In this document: positions 10,237 to 20,705 of the stretch, piece after piece | How positions within the stretch are numbered: the first letter of the stretch is position 1 | Layout: every line of letters starts with the position of its first letter | NCBI GenBank assembly: GCA_949752795.1 | Contig: OX457064.1 | Location: 43,520,368 to 43,584,367, forward strand | Source: Hyperoodon ampullatus | Lineage: Eukaryota > Chordata > Mammalia > Artiodactyla > Ziphiidae | Direction: 5' to 3' | DNA: 64,000 nucleotides | Program-made: the position numbers and the translations under genes | The notes under the pieces: model-generated | What the model was told of the DNA's origin: nothing | Seen by the model: the letters and a program-made list of their open reading frames with translations, nothing else | Databases searched by the model: none

Positions 10237-13200
10237 TCTCTCTCCAGTTAATTTTCACCCACAGCTGTAGCTTTATTTACTTCATAAGTAATACAGCTCT
10301 GTATTTTAGATTTGGGAAACTTTCAGCATATGGCTTTTGGAGTTTTCAGGAAATCTGAGATCTTGAACCTGACCATGAAACACTTGGCATGGTTCAGTGT
10401 AAAACAATAAGGAGTGTTTTAGCCATGCTAGAGATAGGTCTAGCCATCTTCTTTATGCATCATTTCCCATAAGCCCTTGGTTGGTGTTTGGAGTTCTACA
10501 ATATAGACTACAGGTTGGAAAATGGTGGCCTTATGAGGAAGAAGGAAGGAACCTAACAGGGAGAGCTCCAAGAAAGGAAACAAAAGAGGCTTCAAGTGAG
10601 AAAATTATAGGCTATCATATTACGAAGGCTTGGTAACCACAGAGGTAAGAGGCTGGCGTAAACCTTTCTTGGAGTTTTAATCTGACTCCAGCAAATGTTT
10701 CTGATGGGGTTACAGTGAGGAGAAAATGAATTACTGTGAATGAATCTGATATAGTGCTTGATAGAAAGTATGGGCTTGTCTTCCTTGAAGAAATATCTAT
10801 GGACAGCTTCTTTCTGCTGATCTTTTGGCCGGTAAATTTTAAAATTCAGTAGGTGTATGTCTCCTACTCTACATATCATAAAATAATAAAGGTTCGTCTT
10901 CCTTTTCCACGTTCTTGTGAAGGATTCTTTAATTTGTCTGTCTTAAAGATTTTCAGAGTAAATAATGGAAGAGGAATAAAGGATTTTCAAAAATACACAT
11001 TAGATAACGTTTTTTACTTTAATGCTGTTAAGTTACTGTATTATGTTTACAACATTGTTCTTTTCATAAGCCTGACTCCTTAGGGTCTTGAGAATGCCGG
11101 CTAATTAAATATGTTTACCCTAGTCACATGTTCTCCCCTAAACAGTACAAAACAAAACCCTCTATGCTGGCCTCTCATGATCCAGAATAATTCTCATTTC
11201 CTCTGGGAGGAAAAAAAACCACTCCCCAATGTTATATTCTCTACTGAGAGGATCACACTAAAACCTTGACATTCCAAAATTGTGGAAAAAAGGATATTTT
11301 AGTGAATGTGATTTTTTGATTCTGCTAATTTACTATTGGCCAAAAAGGGGGGTAAATTTTAAAGTTAAAAGCTAATCTACCTTGCTGAAGCTAACGGTTA
11401 AAGAAAAATTACAATTAGCATTTGTTTCCACATTGCTGATAAAAACCAAGCAATTAGAAAAAATTTTCCTAAGCCAATACTAAACTCATAGTATTTAAAA
11501 GTAAAAATAAACTCGTTGACTTGATTTTTAGTTAATTTGCAATTAAGATGTCATATTGTACGTTGTTTTAAGTTGCTAGAGAATTCTGTAATAAAGCTGA
11601 AATTATATCCCTGTGGTCATTTAAAACAACATTTCCAGGGCCCTGTAAGAATGAATTAGCCTACACAAAAACACTCAGAATATGCTCATCCTTAATCATC
11701 ATGTAAATTAACCCAATTCTACCTGCAGAATTATCTGTTTAATTGCCAGATTTACTGAAGATTGAGTAAAAACATGAGTTGTTTTATTTTTCTAAACCAC
11801 TTCTCCTCAATCATCTATTGTTAAGTCACCCCAGAGGGTAAGAGTAAACTATAGTACTGATCATCAGATTCAATCACCTAATTATACAGAATGGTGAAGT
11901 GACTTCTCCAAGAGCACACATGTTAGTGACAAAGCTGAAAGAGAAATCTATGCCTCAATCAAATAAAAGACAATGTTCTATGTAGTAAAGTTTTCTATAA
12001 ATTAATATAAAAAGGAAAGAAAAGCAGGGAAGCTGTGACTTCTACATTTTTTTAAGTTTATTCTGCTTAAATTTAAACCTTAAAAAAAATCTCCATCATG
12101 ATCTAGTTAATACTTGTGCATTTTGATCAATGAGAATTATTACTTTATTAATACATTTGAGGTTTAGCTCCTTGCTACTGTGTTTTATTTTTTTCATATT
12201 CTAGATGGATGGGAGTTAGTCATATTTTAAAAGATCCATGTCATGGCCTTCTTAATTTGGTACTTTTGGTGGATTAAATGATTTGAAATCTTAATATAGC
12301 CTTAAACAATATAGTTACACTTGGATAAACTTTGCCTAATAAAATGGCTGGTTAAATGTGACTAGATTCTTGAACACTTAAGATGACTATTTTATATATA
12401 CCTACTTTTTCAAAATCCAAAATCCTTTTTACTTTAAGAAATATAGTTACTAAAAAACAAAAATGAGAACTGTGTTTAGGTAAATGTTACAGTCTTTCTT
12501 CCACTAAAAAATTTTTTTCTGGAGAATAATTTTAGACTAAGGACAATGTTTTATTTAAATTATAAGAGAAATTTGAACAGTTTTTATTTTTTATTTGGTG
12601 TCAACTCGATTCTATAAACTATAACATGATGTTTACATATGGCACAAGGTTTTGATATGTAGATTATGTGACCTTAATATATTCGATTGTAGTTAAAATT
12701 AATGATTATATGTTATGAAAATCATGTTCAATAGGAACTTTTCACATATTTATTTAACTACATTAAAATGCACTTCAAATTTTTTAAGTAAATGATTTTA
12801 GTCAGTCTCAACAGTCTTAGAAACCATAGCACTCTTTCTTGAAAACACTCATAAAAAATTTCATGTTATTCTGGCATGAGTTTCCTTTTAATTTGTCTAA
12901 CCCTGTCTTAACTAAACAAGGAACTTAATTTGATAATTTAATAGCTTAATTATGACTTTGCTGGCAGTTTCCGTGTTGACATGTTTTTAAAATTCTGACT
13001 ACCAACTGAATTGAAATATATGCCTCATATATTTTAATGTTCTCATGTATTTCTCTATATAAATGTTTTCTTGAGTCCTTAACATTTAAATGTAAACACT
13101 TTAATAAGATCTAGTGGAGAGACTGTACTCCTGAGAGTACATTTTTTTCTCAGTTATTACTGTTGAGTAGGTGGCTGCATATCAAAGTCAGGCCCTGACC

Positions 13201-14394
13201 TCAGAAGCCCTCAGCCATCCTCCTCCGGCTGTATTTCCCTCCTCTTGCTCCCCCCACCCACAGTTTTCTTCTAAATTAAACTGTTCATTAGTACTATTAC
13301 AACCTTTGAATCCTTCATGTTTTTTTCCACAACACTTAAAATAATATGCATTCCCCTTTTGTCAGCAAAATTTTGACAGTTAAAACACAGATATTTTGAA
13401 AGCTCTATAAGCAGTCTTCTAAACTAAAGCCTGACTTTAATGCAGTTTGTATTTGTACACTGGAAATAAATATATTTTTAATAAGCCATATTTGCCCAAA
13501 TGCTTCTCTCATTTCTCAGTATGTAACTTTCACTTTTGCACAGAATAGACAATTGCTAGTAACTTAGGGATGGTGAATATGATTTTGAATATATTATGTA
13601 GCTAAGACTGTTTTTCAAATATGTCATTTTAGTTTATGATGGTTGAATATTAGTTAATTGAATAATTTAAGTGCCTGAGGGCATCCTTCTGCAACAAACA
13701 CAAAGGAAAAGAAATAAAGGTGAAATAAACAAAAGAGAGGAAATGGATGTTTTATGGACACGTTATGAATGCATGATTTTAATACAATTGTGTATAGTAA
13801 AACTTGAACAGATGCTAGGAATAATTGTTGATTTTTTTATATTACTGTATTTTTAAAAGAAGTCTGGAGGAAGAAGAAACCAACAATTTATTTAATGTTC
13901 ATTGTGTGTCTATAATAAAGGCCTTTTCTAGTTGTCCCTTTTCCTGATTTTAGGAAGACAAACCCTCCATAGGCTGTATCTTCATATGGAGTCTTTTTGT
14001 GACCTGTGTGTGCCAAACTGAATACTTTCTGCTTATTTTGTAGCTCTTAAGTCTGTCTGGTTTCAATAAAATAAAACAAAAGGTTGAAGCAGAAAGCTTG
14101 TTTGGATCTTCTTACAAATCTTGGTTGAAAGTTTGACTCAGGTTGTTCTTGCCTTTATTAATCGTGACCCATGAGAAGTCTTTTAGAATGATATGTAGTA
14201 TACTTTATCAATGCATATCTGAGTCATTTTATTCTTCCATAAGAAATGAAAGATAGTTTACTGTTTTATTTTAGTATATATTAGTGCAAAGTGTGTGAAT
14301 AATCCAGCAAGAAAAAATATTAAAGTGATGAAAAATTTAGATGAGAAGTCAGTGGTAGATTTACATACTGAATTCCATTTTATTTATTTATTTT
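10237..14394. other. repeat-poor AT-rich island
   Basis: Over 4 kb contains no LINE, SINE or LTR that I can identify with confidence, apart from a possible MIR or L2 remnant around 11830-11955. AT-rich homeodomain-like cores (TAATTA, ATTA) recur, for example around 11100-11800. A GC-richer patch lies at 13180-13270. No convincing exon was found. Candidate regulatory or simply unique intergenic or intronic DNA. Confidence 0.5.
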
Positions 14395-14881
14395 TAATTA
14401 GTTATTTTATACATATTAGTGTATATATATGTCAATCCCAATCTCCAGACTCATCCCCCCAATCCCCTCTGCTCCACCCGCTTTCCCCCCTTGGTGTCTG
14501 TATGTTTGTTCTCTACATCTGTGTGTCTGTTTCTGCCTTGCAAACCAGTTCATCTGTACCATTTCTCTAGATTCCACATATATGCATTAATATATGACAT
14601 TTGTTTTTCTCTTTCTGACTTACTTCAATCTCTATGACAGTCTCTAGGTCCATCCACATCTCTACAAATGACCCAATTTCGTTCCTTTTTATGGCTGAGT
14701 AATATTCCATTGTATATATGTACCACATCTTCTTTATCCATTCGTCTGTCGATGGGCATTTAGGTTGCTTCAATGACCTGGCTATTGTAAATAGTGCTTC
14801 AGTGAACATTGGGGTGCATGTGTCTTTTTGAATTACAGTTTTCTTTGGGTATATGCTCAGTAGTGGGATTGCTGGGTCATT
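14395..14881 (-). mobile_element. 5'-truncated L1, 3'UTR plus ORF2 C-terminus
   Basis: Read on the minus strand it ends ORF2 with TDEWIKKMWYIYTMEYYSAI and continues into a 3'UTR. The 5' end is truncated at about 14881 within the segment encoding the [13 protein letters not shown] motif. Similar in age to the L1 at 2240-3238. Confidence 0.92.
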
Positions 14882-15429
14882 TTTAAAAGTTTTTTTTTTT
14901 CCTGGAAATCTGCATCTAGCATTTTAAACCTTAGTTAGCTATATATACATTATACTGGAAAATATTGCATCCCAAACTAAAATGAGAGAGAGAGCAAGAA
15001 CACTTAATTTCTGTTGGCATTGTTGTTTTCAAAAAAGTGCTTTATTTCAGTATTTCCTGTGTTCCACCTCAAAACAAATCATTAGTATTAATTGAGAAGG
15101 TCAGAGAAAGCATCTTAGATAAAAATGTACAAATTTTTTACATTTCAGTTGGTAAAAATCCAATTTCATGATTTTAAAAAGGTGATTCTACTAGCTACAT
15201 TCATTTGGAAAAATTGCAGGAAGAATAATGATTATAAGCTATATCTAACTGTAAATCTGGGCAGGGACTTGGAATTCTTGTTGTGATGTAAGACATCAGT
15301 ATTTTATAATTTTCCATATCAAGGAGAATTTTTCACCTGAAATTGGGGTCTAGAAATACCAATTCCTAGAATGTGACATCACTTAGAGAATTAAAAAAAT
15401 TAGTCATACTTAGCTGTGAGAGTACTGTA
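14882..15429. other. unclassified sequence
   Basis: AT-rich DNA between two L1 pieces. I see no gene or named repeat. Confidence 0.5.
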
Positions 15430-15742
15430 TTTATTAATTTTTAAAACAGTATAGTTGATTCATTATATTAGTTTCAGGTATAGAGCATAGTGATGATACT
15501 CAATTTAATTTACTATAAAATATTGACTGTATTCCCTGTGCTGTACAATATACTCTTGTAGTTTATTTTATACATAATAGTTTGTACCTCTTAATCCCCT
15601 ACCCCTATCTTGCCCCTCCCATCCTTCCTCTCCCCACTGGTAACCACTAGTTTGTTCTCTATATCTCTGAGTCTATTTCTGTTTTGATATATTCATTCAT
15701 TTGTTTTATTTTTTTGGATTCCACATATAAGTGATAAAATAC
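15430..15742 (-). mobile_element. L1 3'UTR, first half of an interrupted element
   Basis: The sequence reads as a reverse-oriented L1 3'UTR (TTGATTCATTATATTAGTTTCAGG, GCTGTACAATATACTCTTG, CCACTGGTAACCACTAG) up to ATTCCACATATAAGTGATA. The element continues at 16224 after a later insertion. The 14-base target AAGTGATAAAATAC is at 15729-15742. Confidence 0.9.
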
Positions 15743-16223
15743 ATCTATGTTCATCAGTGATATTGTCCTATAATTTTTTTTGTGTGTGTGATGTTTTTGT
15801 CTGGTTTTGGTATCAGGGTGATGGTGACCTCATAGAATGAGTTTGGGAGTTCTCCTTTCTCTGCAATTTTTTGGAACAGTTTCAGAAGGATAGGTGTTAG
15901 CTCTTCTCTGTTTGATAGAATTCACCTATGAAAGCATCTGGTCCTGGACTTTTGTTTTTGGGGAGTTTTTTAATCACAGCTTCAATTTCAGTAATTGTGA
16001 TTGGTCTGTTCATGTTTTCTGTATCTTCCTGGTTCAGTCTTGGGAGATTGTACCTTTGTATTCTGAACAACCTAAATGGGAAAAGAATTTGAAAAGGCAT
16101 AGACACATGTCTATGTATAACTGAATCACTTTTTTGTACACCTGAAACTAACACAACATTGTTAATCAGCTGTACTCCAATATAAAATATGAAGTTTAAA
16201 AAAAAGAGCTACTAAAAACAAAA
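15743..16223 (+). mobile_element. nested L1 with 5' inversion (twin-priming product)
   Basis: The left part (about 15743-16060) is reverse-oriented ORF2 reverse transcriptase sequence; its minus-strand translation includes [20 protein letters not shown]. The right part (about 16061-16205) is a forward-oriented L1 3'UTR with ATGTATAACTGAATCAC and ACACCTGAAACTAACACAAC, ending in an A-rich tail. The insertion is bracketed by AAGTGATAAAATAC (15729-15742) and AAGTGATAACATAC (16224-16237), one mismatch in 14. This is the classic structure of a twin-primed, 5'-inverted L1 that landed inside an older L1 3' end. Confidence 0.88.
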
Positions 16224-16606
16224 AAGTGATAACATACAGTATTTCTTTGTCTGACTTATTTCACTAAGCATAGTACCTTCCAGGTCCATCCATGTTGTTG
16301 CCAATGACAAAATTTCTTTTGTATGACTGAGTAATCTATTGTTTGTGTGTACCACATCTTCTTTATCCATGCATCTTTTGTTGGAAACTTAGGTTGCTTC
16401 CATATCTTAGCTATTGTAAATAATGCCGCTATGAACATCGGGATGCATGTATCTTTTCAAATTAGTGTTTTCATTTTATTCAGATACATACCCAGAGGTG
16501 GAATTACTCAATCATATCGTAGTTCTATTTTTAATTTTTTGAGGAACCACCATACAGTTTTCCCTAGTGGCTTTACCAATTTATATTCCCACCAACTATA
16601 TTTATA
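16224..16606 (-). mobile_element. L1 ORF2 C-terminus, second half of the interrupted element
   Basis: Continues the element at 15430-15742 without loss other than the target duplication. The minus-strand translation contains [18 protein letters not shown] and WIKKMWY, the usual ORF2p C-terminal region. The 5' truncation lies at about 16606. Confidence 0.9.
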
Positions 16607-17942
16607 AAATTATATACAAAGGAGGATACTGTACTTTTTTCTTTTGGATCTCCCAGAGGAAAACATCAGGCCAGAAACCATAACACAATTGACTGTAAAA
16701 TGATTGGTTATAAGACCAACTTTCCTTAATAACTGTAAGAATTCGGACCTGTGTGTGATGGCACAGAAGAACCTTTGTGTTAGAATATACTTTACTTCTG
16801 CTATAGCATAAATTCATGCTCTCTGATATGCAGTTGTCTCATTGCAGTTCCCCATAAGAATTCTACTCTGTGTCATGTTAGTGACAAGAAAATATAAATT
16901 AAGAGCTGAGTTGTTTTAAAATGGAATGGTGAAACGTGAGGAAGTATATGGAAACCTTAAGAACCTTTCCTGGAGCTTTGTTCCAATGATGTCTTCAGGT
17001 TTTTTACGTGTAGCCTCCGGAGAGTCCCCTCTTTAAGCATTCATGCCTTATCACTGAGGGACAAAAGCATATATTAAGAAAGTGAGGAAGCCTTGTTCCC
17101 ATTCTTTAGACATTTTTGTTGATTATCAGATGTTTTATTTTACTTTAATATATGAGCACTTGCAGCTGTGTGGTTCACAGTATTCTAAGAGGAACAAAGA
17201 AGTTAAAAATATATATATATATCATGGCTTCTTCCTGAGTTACTTCTAGGAAGAATTTTCAGTTTTGCAATTCCTTTCTGCCCCAGAGTGCTTTTTTCTT
17301 TACCGTGTAAAAATATGGACATTCTAACTGAGACACAGTGTATCAAGTGACATTATCAGTCTCAAACGGAAAACAGGCTGGCATACCTTTTGAAGTTTGT
17401 ACTGAAAAGCAGTATTCAAATTATGAAAGGCTGGGGCAAGCATGGTTGCATAGTTGGTACATGTTACTGGCGAGCTCAGCATCACTGATTTAAGATTCAC
17501 TGTTGTCAGGTAGATTTGACTGTTCTGTAACTACAGATTGCACCCTCATCTCACTCCCTCCTCTCTCCTCACCAATAGAGAGATCTGGAGAGTAAGATAC
17601 ATCAGCTCAAGTCCGGCAGCCGTGCTGAGAGAAACATCTTACAGTTCTCTCACTATGAGTTAGTAGCATATTTGTACACAGAGAAGATAGCAGGCTTTAT
17701 TATACAAAACGAGTACCCATTCTACTTCTCATCAACTTGAGTGTTTCTGTGTTATTAGGTGCAAATCATCAGTAGCTTAAATTGTCTAGCAAACTAATAA
17801 GGAAACAAGATCTCTGTGCTTTCAGAAACATCATAATGGCTTCGAAGTTAGATAAGTATGCTTTAGCAGAGATTTCTGAATATTTTAAACTCTGAGTGCT
17901 GCATTTGCTGTTTTTATGTAGTGAGTACATAAGCACATGACG
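16607..17942. other. unique sequence, with an exon-like block at 17579-17740
   Basis: No repeats are recognised apart from a short AT run at 17203-17222. Around 17530-17578 a pyrimidine-rich tract ending in CCAATAG precedes an open frame of 53 codons with a stop at 17738-17740. This is described as a finding; it is not supported well enough to be called a gene. Confidence 0.4.
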
Positions 17943-18045
17943 ATGTGCATTTATTTAATTACTCAGAATTTATGGAACCTCTAATATGCACTCGATGTCA
18001 TGTTAGGTATTAGGGATATAGCTCTTTGACAAGACAAGGTTAGTT
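17943..18045 (-). mobile_element. L2 LINE 3' end fragment
   Basis: TTTATGGAACCTCTAATATGCACTCG followed by GGTATTAGGGATATAGCTC resembles the reverse complement of the L2 terminus (TTATTGAGCACCTACTATG-type). Short and diverged. Confidence 0.6.
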
Positions 18046-18997
18046 TCTTTAACAAAAAAGTAAAATATAGTAAATGAAAATTGAAAATAAATAAAAATAT
18101 TTACTTTTTAGTTAATGGAGAAAAGAAGCTTAGGAGTGACAAAATAGCCAAGAAAAGCAGCTGCAAAAACATTGTCATCGGGGAGAAGGAAAAGTATTAT
18201 GCACCCTCCCACTCTGGGGAAAAAACAGCGCTCTGCAGGTTTCAGAGTGTTCAATCTGGCCAGACACTGAGTGCAAAGAGAAAATGAATGAGAAGTGTTA
18301 AGGTCAAGTTAGAGAAGAACTCCAAGAGAATATTTAATTGAAGGCAAAAGCCTATAGTTTTACATGCTTGTAAACAATGCTTTCAAGGAAATTCCTTCTA
18401 AATGATAGTTTGGAAGACTCACCACTTTTTTGATTTATATACAAAGTAGCTTATTGTATTTCCCTATGATTGATAAAATAACTAGTTTCACTGCCAAGGC
18501 ATACTTTATCTCTGCGTCTAAACTGAATACCAGAAGGCATTTATAAAGTATCACTAGAAATGTTCAGTAATCAGGTAGTAAATATTATTGCATGAAAGGT
18601 GCAGTTGGGAGTTCTTTCCTGACCTTCGTCTCTTCCATTGTATCTGTTACTTCATAGAGATGATTTTTTTATTGAAAAAAATAATTGGTCATTTATTGTT
18701 GGCCATTTATTTCAAAATGAGTGCTCTGTAGCCAAGTAAGGAAAATACGGCAAAGTTAGAAGTTACAGTTTTAAAAAATTAACCGTTAATGCATTTTTAT
18801 ATACTGTACCTTTGTTTTATGTCTCCTGTGATTGTGAAGTAAAAATATGCATGTTGTTGAAATGTGATAAAATATAGAGACATATAAAAGTGAAATTAAA
18901 AGCCAATTTGAATTCCAGGACATAGAGATAGTCATCGTGAATATCTTGAAGCACTTCCTTGCAAATTTAGACCAACACATACAGCACTAACACACTT
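18046..18997. other. unclassified sequence
   Basis: AT-rich DNA without recognisable features. A 68-codon plus-strand frame (18081-18287) is lysine-rich and has no supporting signal. Confidence 0.5.
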
Positions 18998-19010
18998 AAA
19001 AACACAGTTT

Positions 19011-19240
19011 CGGGGTTCCCTGGTGGCACAGTGGTTGAGAGTCCGCCTGCCGATGCAGGGGACGCGGGTTTGTGCCCCGGTCTGGGAGGATCCCACATGC
19101 CGCGGAGCGGCTGGGCCCGTGAGCCATGGCCGCTGAGCCTGCGCGTCCGGAGCCTGTGCTCCACAGCGGGAGAGGCCACAGCAGTGAGAGGCCCACGTAC
19201 CGCCAAAACAAAACAAAACAAAACAAAACAAAAAAAAAAA
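19011..19240 (+). mobile_element. CHR-type tRNA-derived SINE with (CAAAA)n tail
   Basis: Pol III A box TGGCACAGTGG at 19024-19034 and B box GGTTTGTGCCC at 19067-19077 are readable. The tRNA-unrelated body follows and the tail is five units of CAAAA-type repeat (about 19205-19230) plus A-run. The flanks AAAACACAGTTT (to 19010) and AAAACCACAGTTT (to 19249) form an imperfect target-site duplication. Its GC-rich, low-divergence body indicates a fairly recent insertion. Confidence 0.96.
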
Positions 19241-19404
19241 CCACAGTTTGCATCCATCAGCATCAGTAAGATTCATCTGTAAACAGCAGGTCATGCAATC
19301 TTAGCTCTCTTTGCTTTTCTATTTCCCCATTACCACCGGCAATATTGAGATCTCCCAGGCCAGTGTTTTTGAAATAGTGTTTTCATATTGCTTTTCCTTT
19401 AGCT

Positions 19405-19443
19405 TGTGTGTGTGTGTGTGTATGTGTATACACACACACACAC
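19405..19443. repeat. (TG)n/(CA)n microsatellite forming an inverted repeat
   Basis: A TG tract is followed directly by a CA tract with TATGTGTATA at the centre. The two halves are complementary, so the tract can fold into a hairpin, and the alternating purine-pyrimidine pattern favours Z-DNA. Confidence 0.95.
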
Positions 19444-19479
19444 TCTATTGTTTCTCTCACTTTTTCTTTACCTCTAGAA

Positions 19480-19810
19480 ATTTTCAAGCATCTAGAAAAT
19501 GGAGGAAGGGTATAATCTCTTCCAATAGCTTTGTGTATATATGTGTGAATATTGTAAAGAAAACCTCAGACATTATATTTTTTGTACCCAGAAATATTGA
19601 CACCTCATTATATATCTCTATCAGAGGACTTTTGAAAATATAATCCCATACCTATATGTAACAATAAAATAGTTTCTTAATATTAAATCCATAGTTTTCC
19701 CCAGTCATCTCAAAAATGTCTCTTCACAGTTGGTTTGTTCCAATTTAGATCCAAAGTCCAAACAGTGTATTTGGTTGGTGTGACCTTCCCTTTTTTTCTT
19801 GCCATTTATT
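19480..19810 (-). mobile_element. old L1 3'UTR fragment
   Basis: TTTTCCCCAGTCATCTCAAAAATGTC near 19692 followed by CACAGTTGGTTTGTTCCAATTTAGATCC and the GTGTATTTGGTTGG segment correspond to the reverse-oriented 3'UTR of an old L1M subfamily. No coding part is attached. Confidence 0.62.
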
Positions 19811-20532
19811 TTGAGCATTAACTATGAGAGATCGTTCCAACAGTGAGAGTTACCCAACCTCAGAATGAGAAGCATAGCTGGAAGTGCTCAAATAGGCTGA
19901 ATGAGCATCTGTCAGAGGTTTGGCAGAGGGAATTCCTATGTTGGTTGTTTTTAAAGTCCCTCCCAACACTGACTTCTGATCTAAGAAAGTAATCATGGGT
20001 GCAGTCTTGCAGTTACTCTGATAGAAAGTTGTATATCCCCAGTGGTCGCGACTCACTCCTCTTCGGCTGCTTTTCTCACCAGCATCAGTGGTGGGAAGGG
20101 GAGATAAAGACTTGAGCTTTAGTTCTTCCAGAGTCCATTGAGTGGAATGTCTCTTTTCTTATCAAAAAAAATTGGGGTGATGAAAATGATTTTGCAAGTA
20201 AATAAAGAACACATTTTTATAGGCTTTGTTTTTTCATAAACATGGTATTCTCCCCTGTTCTCATTCTAATCCTTATTACATTCTGTCTAATTATGAAAAT
20301 AGCTTCCTGACTTGTTTCCCTCTGGTGTCTTTCTGTGGTAATTCAATGTTTGACTATATTTCTGTTTAAAATATTTTTTCCCCTAAATTGCTGGTCTTCA
20401 CCTTTCTCTGTGATCAATACTAAGTTTTTATTGTTCAGTTTTTAAGGCTCTGGGATTTGCCTTTTAATTGAGTAAACAAGTTGCTTCCCCTTCTGCATCA
20501 AGATTTGATGCATCCTTTATAATAAATTGTAT
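19811..20532. other. unclassified sequence
   Basis: Nothing recognisable as a gene or repeat. A 68-codon minus-strand frame (19850-20056) has no supporting context. Confidence 0.5.
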
Positions 20533-20705
20533 GGACTCTAAGGCAGACAGCTCTAGGCAACATGTGTTACCTTAAGCAATTTCCTTAACCTCTTTGAACC
20601 TTTTTATAGTTATCTCTAAAATGAGAATAATTTAACTTACAGAATTATTATTAGTAATATGTAGAGTGAAACACCTTGCACAGTGCTTTGAATACAGTAA
20701 GTTCT
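20533..20705 (+). mobile_element. MIR SINE
   Basis: The AAGCAATTTCCTTAACCTCTTTGAACC core, ATCTCTAAAATGAGAATAAT and CACCTTGCACAGTGCTTTGAATACAGTAAG follow MIR order over core and 3' half. Ancient and inactive. Confidence 0.87.
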
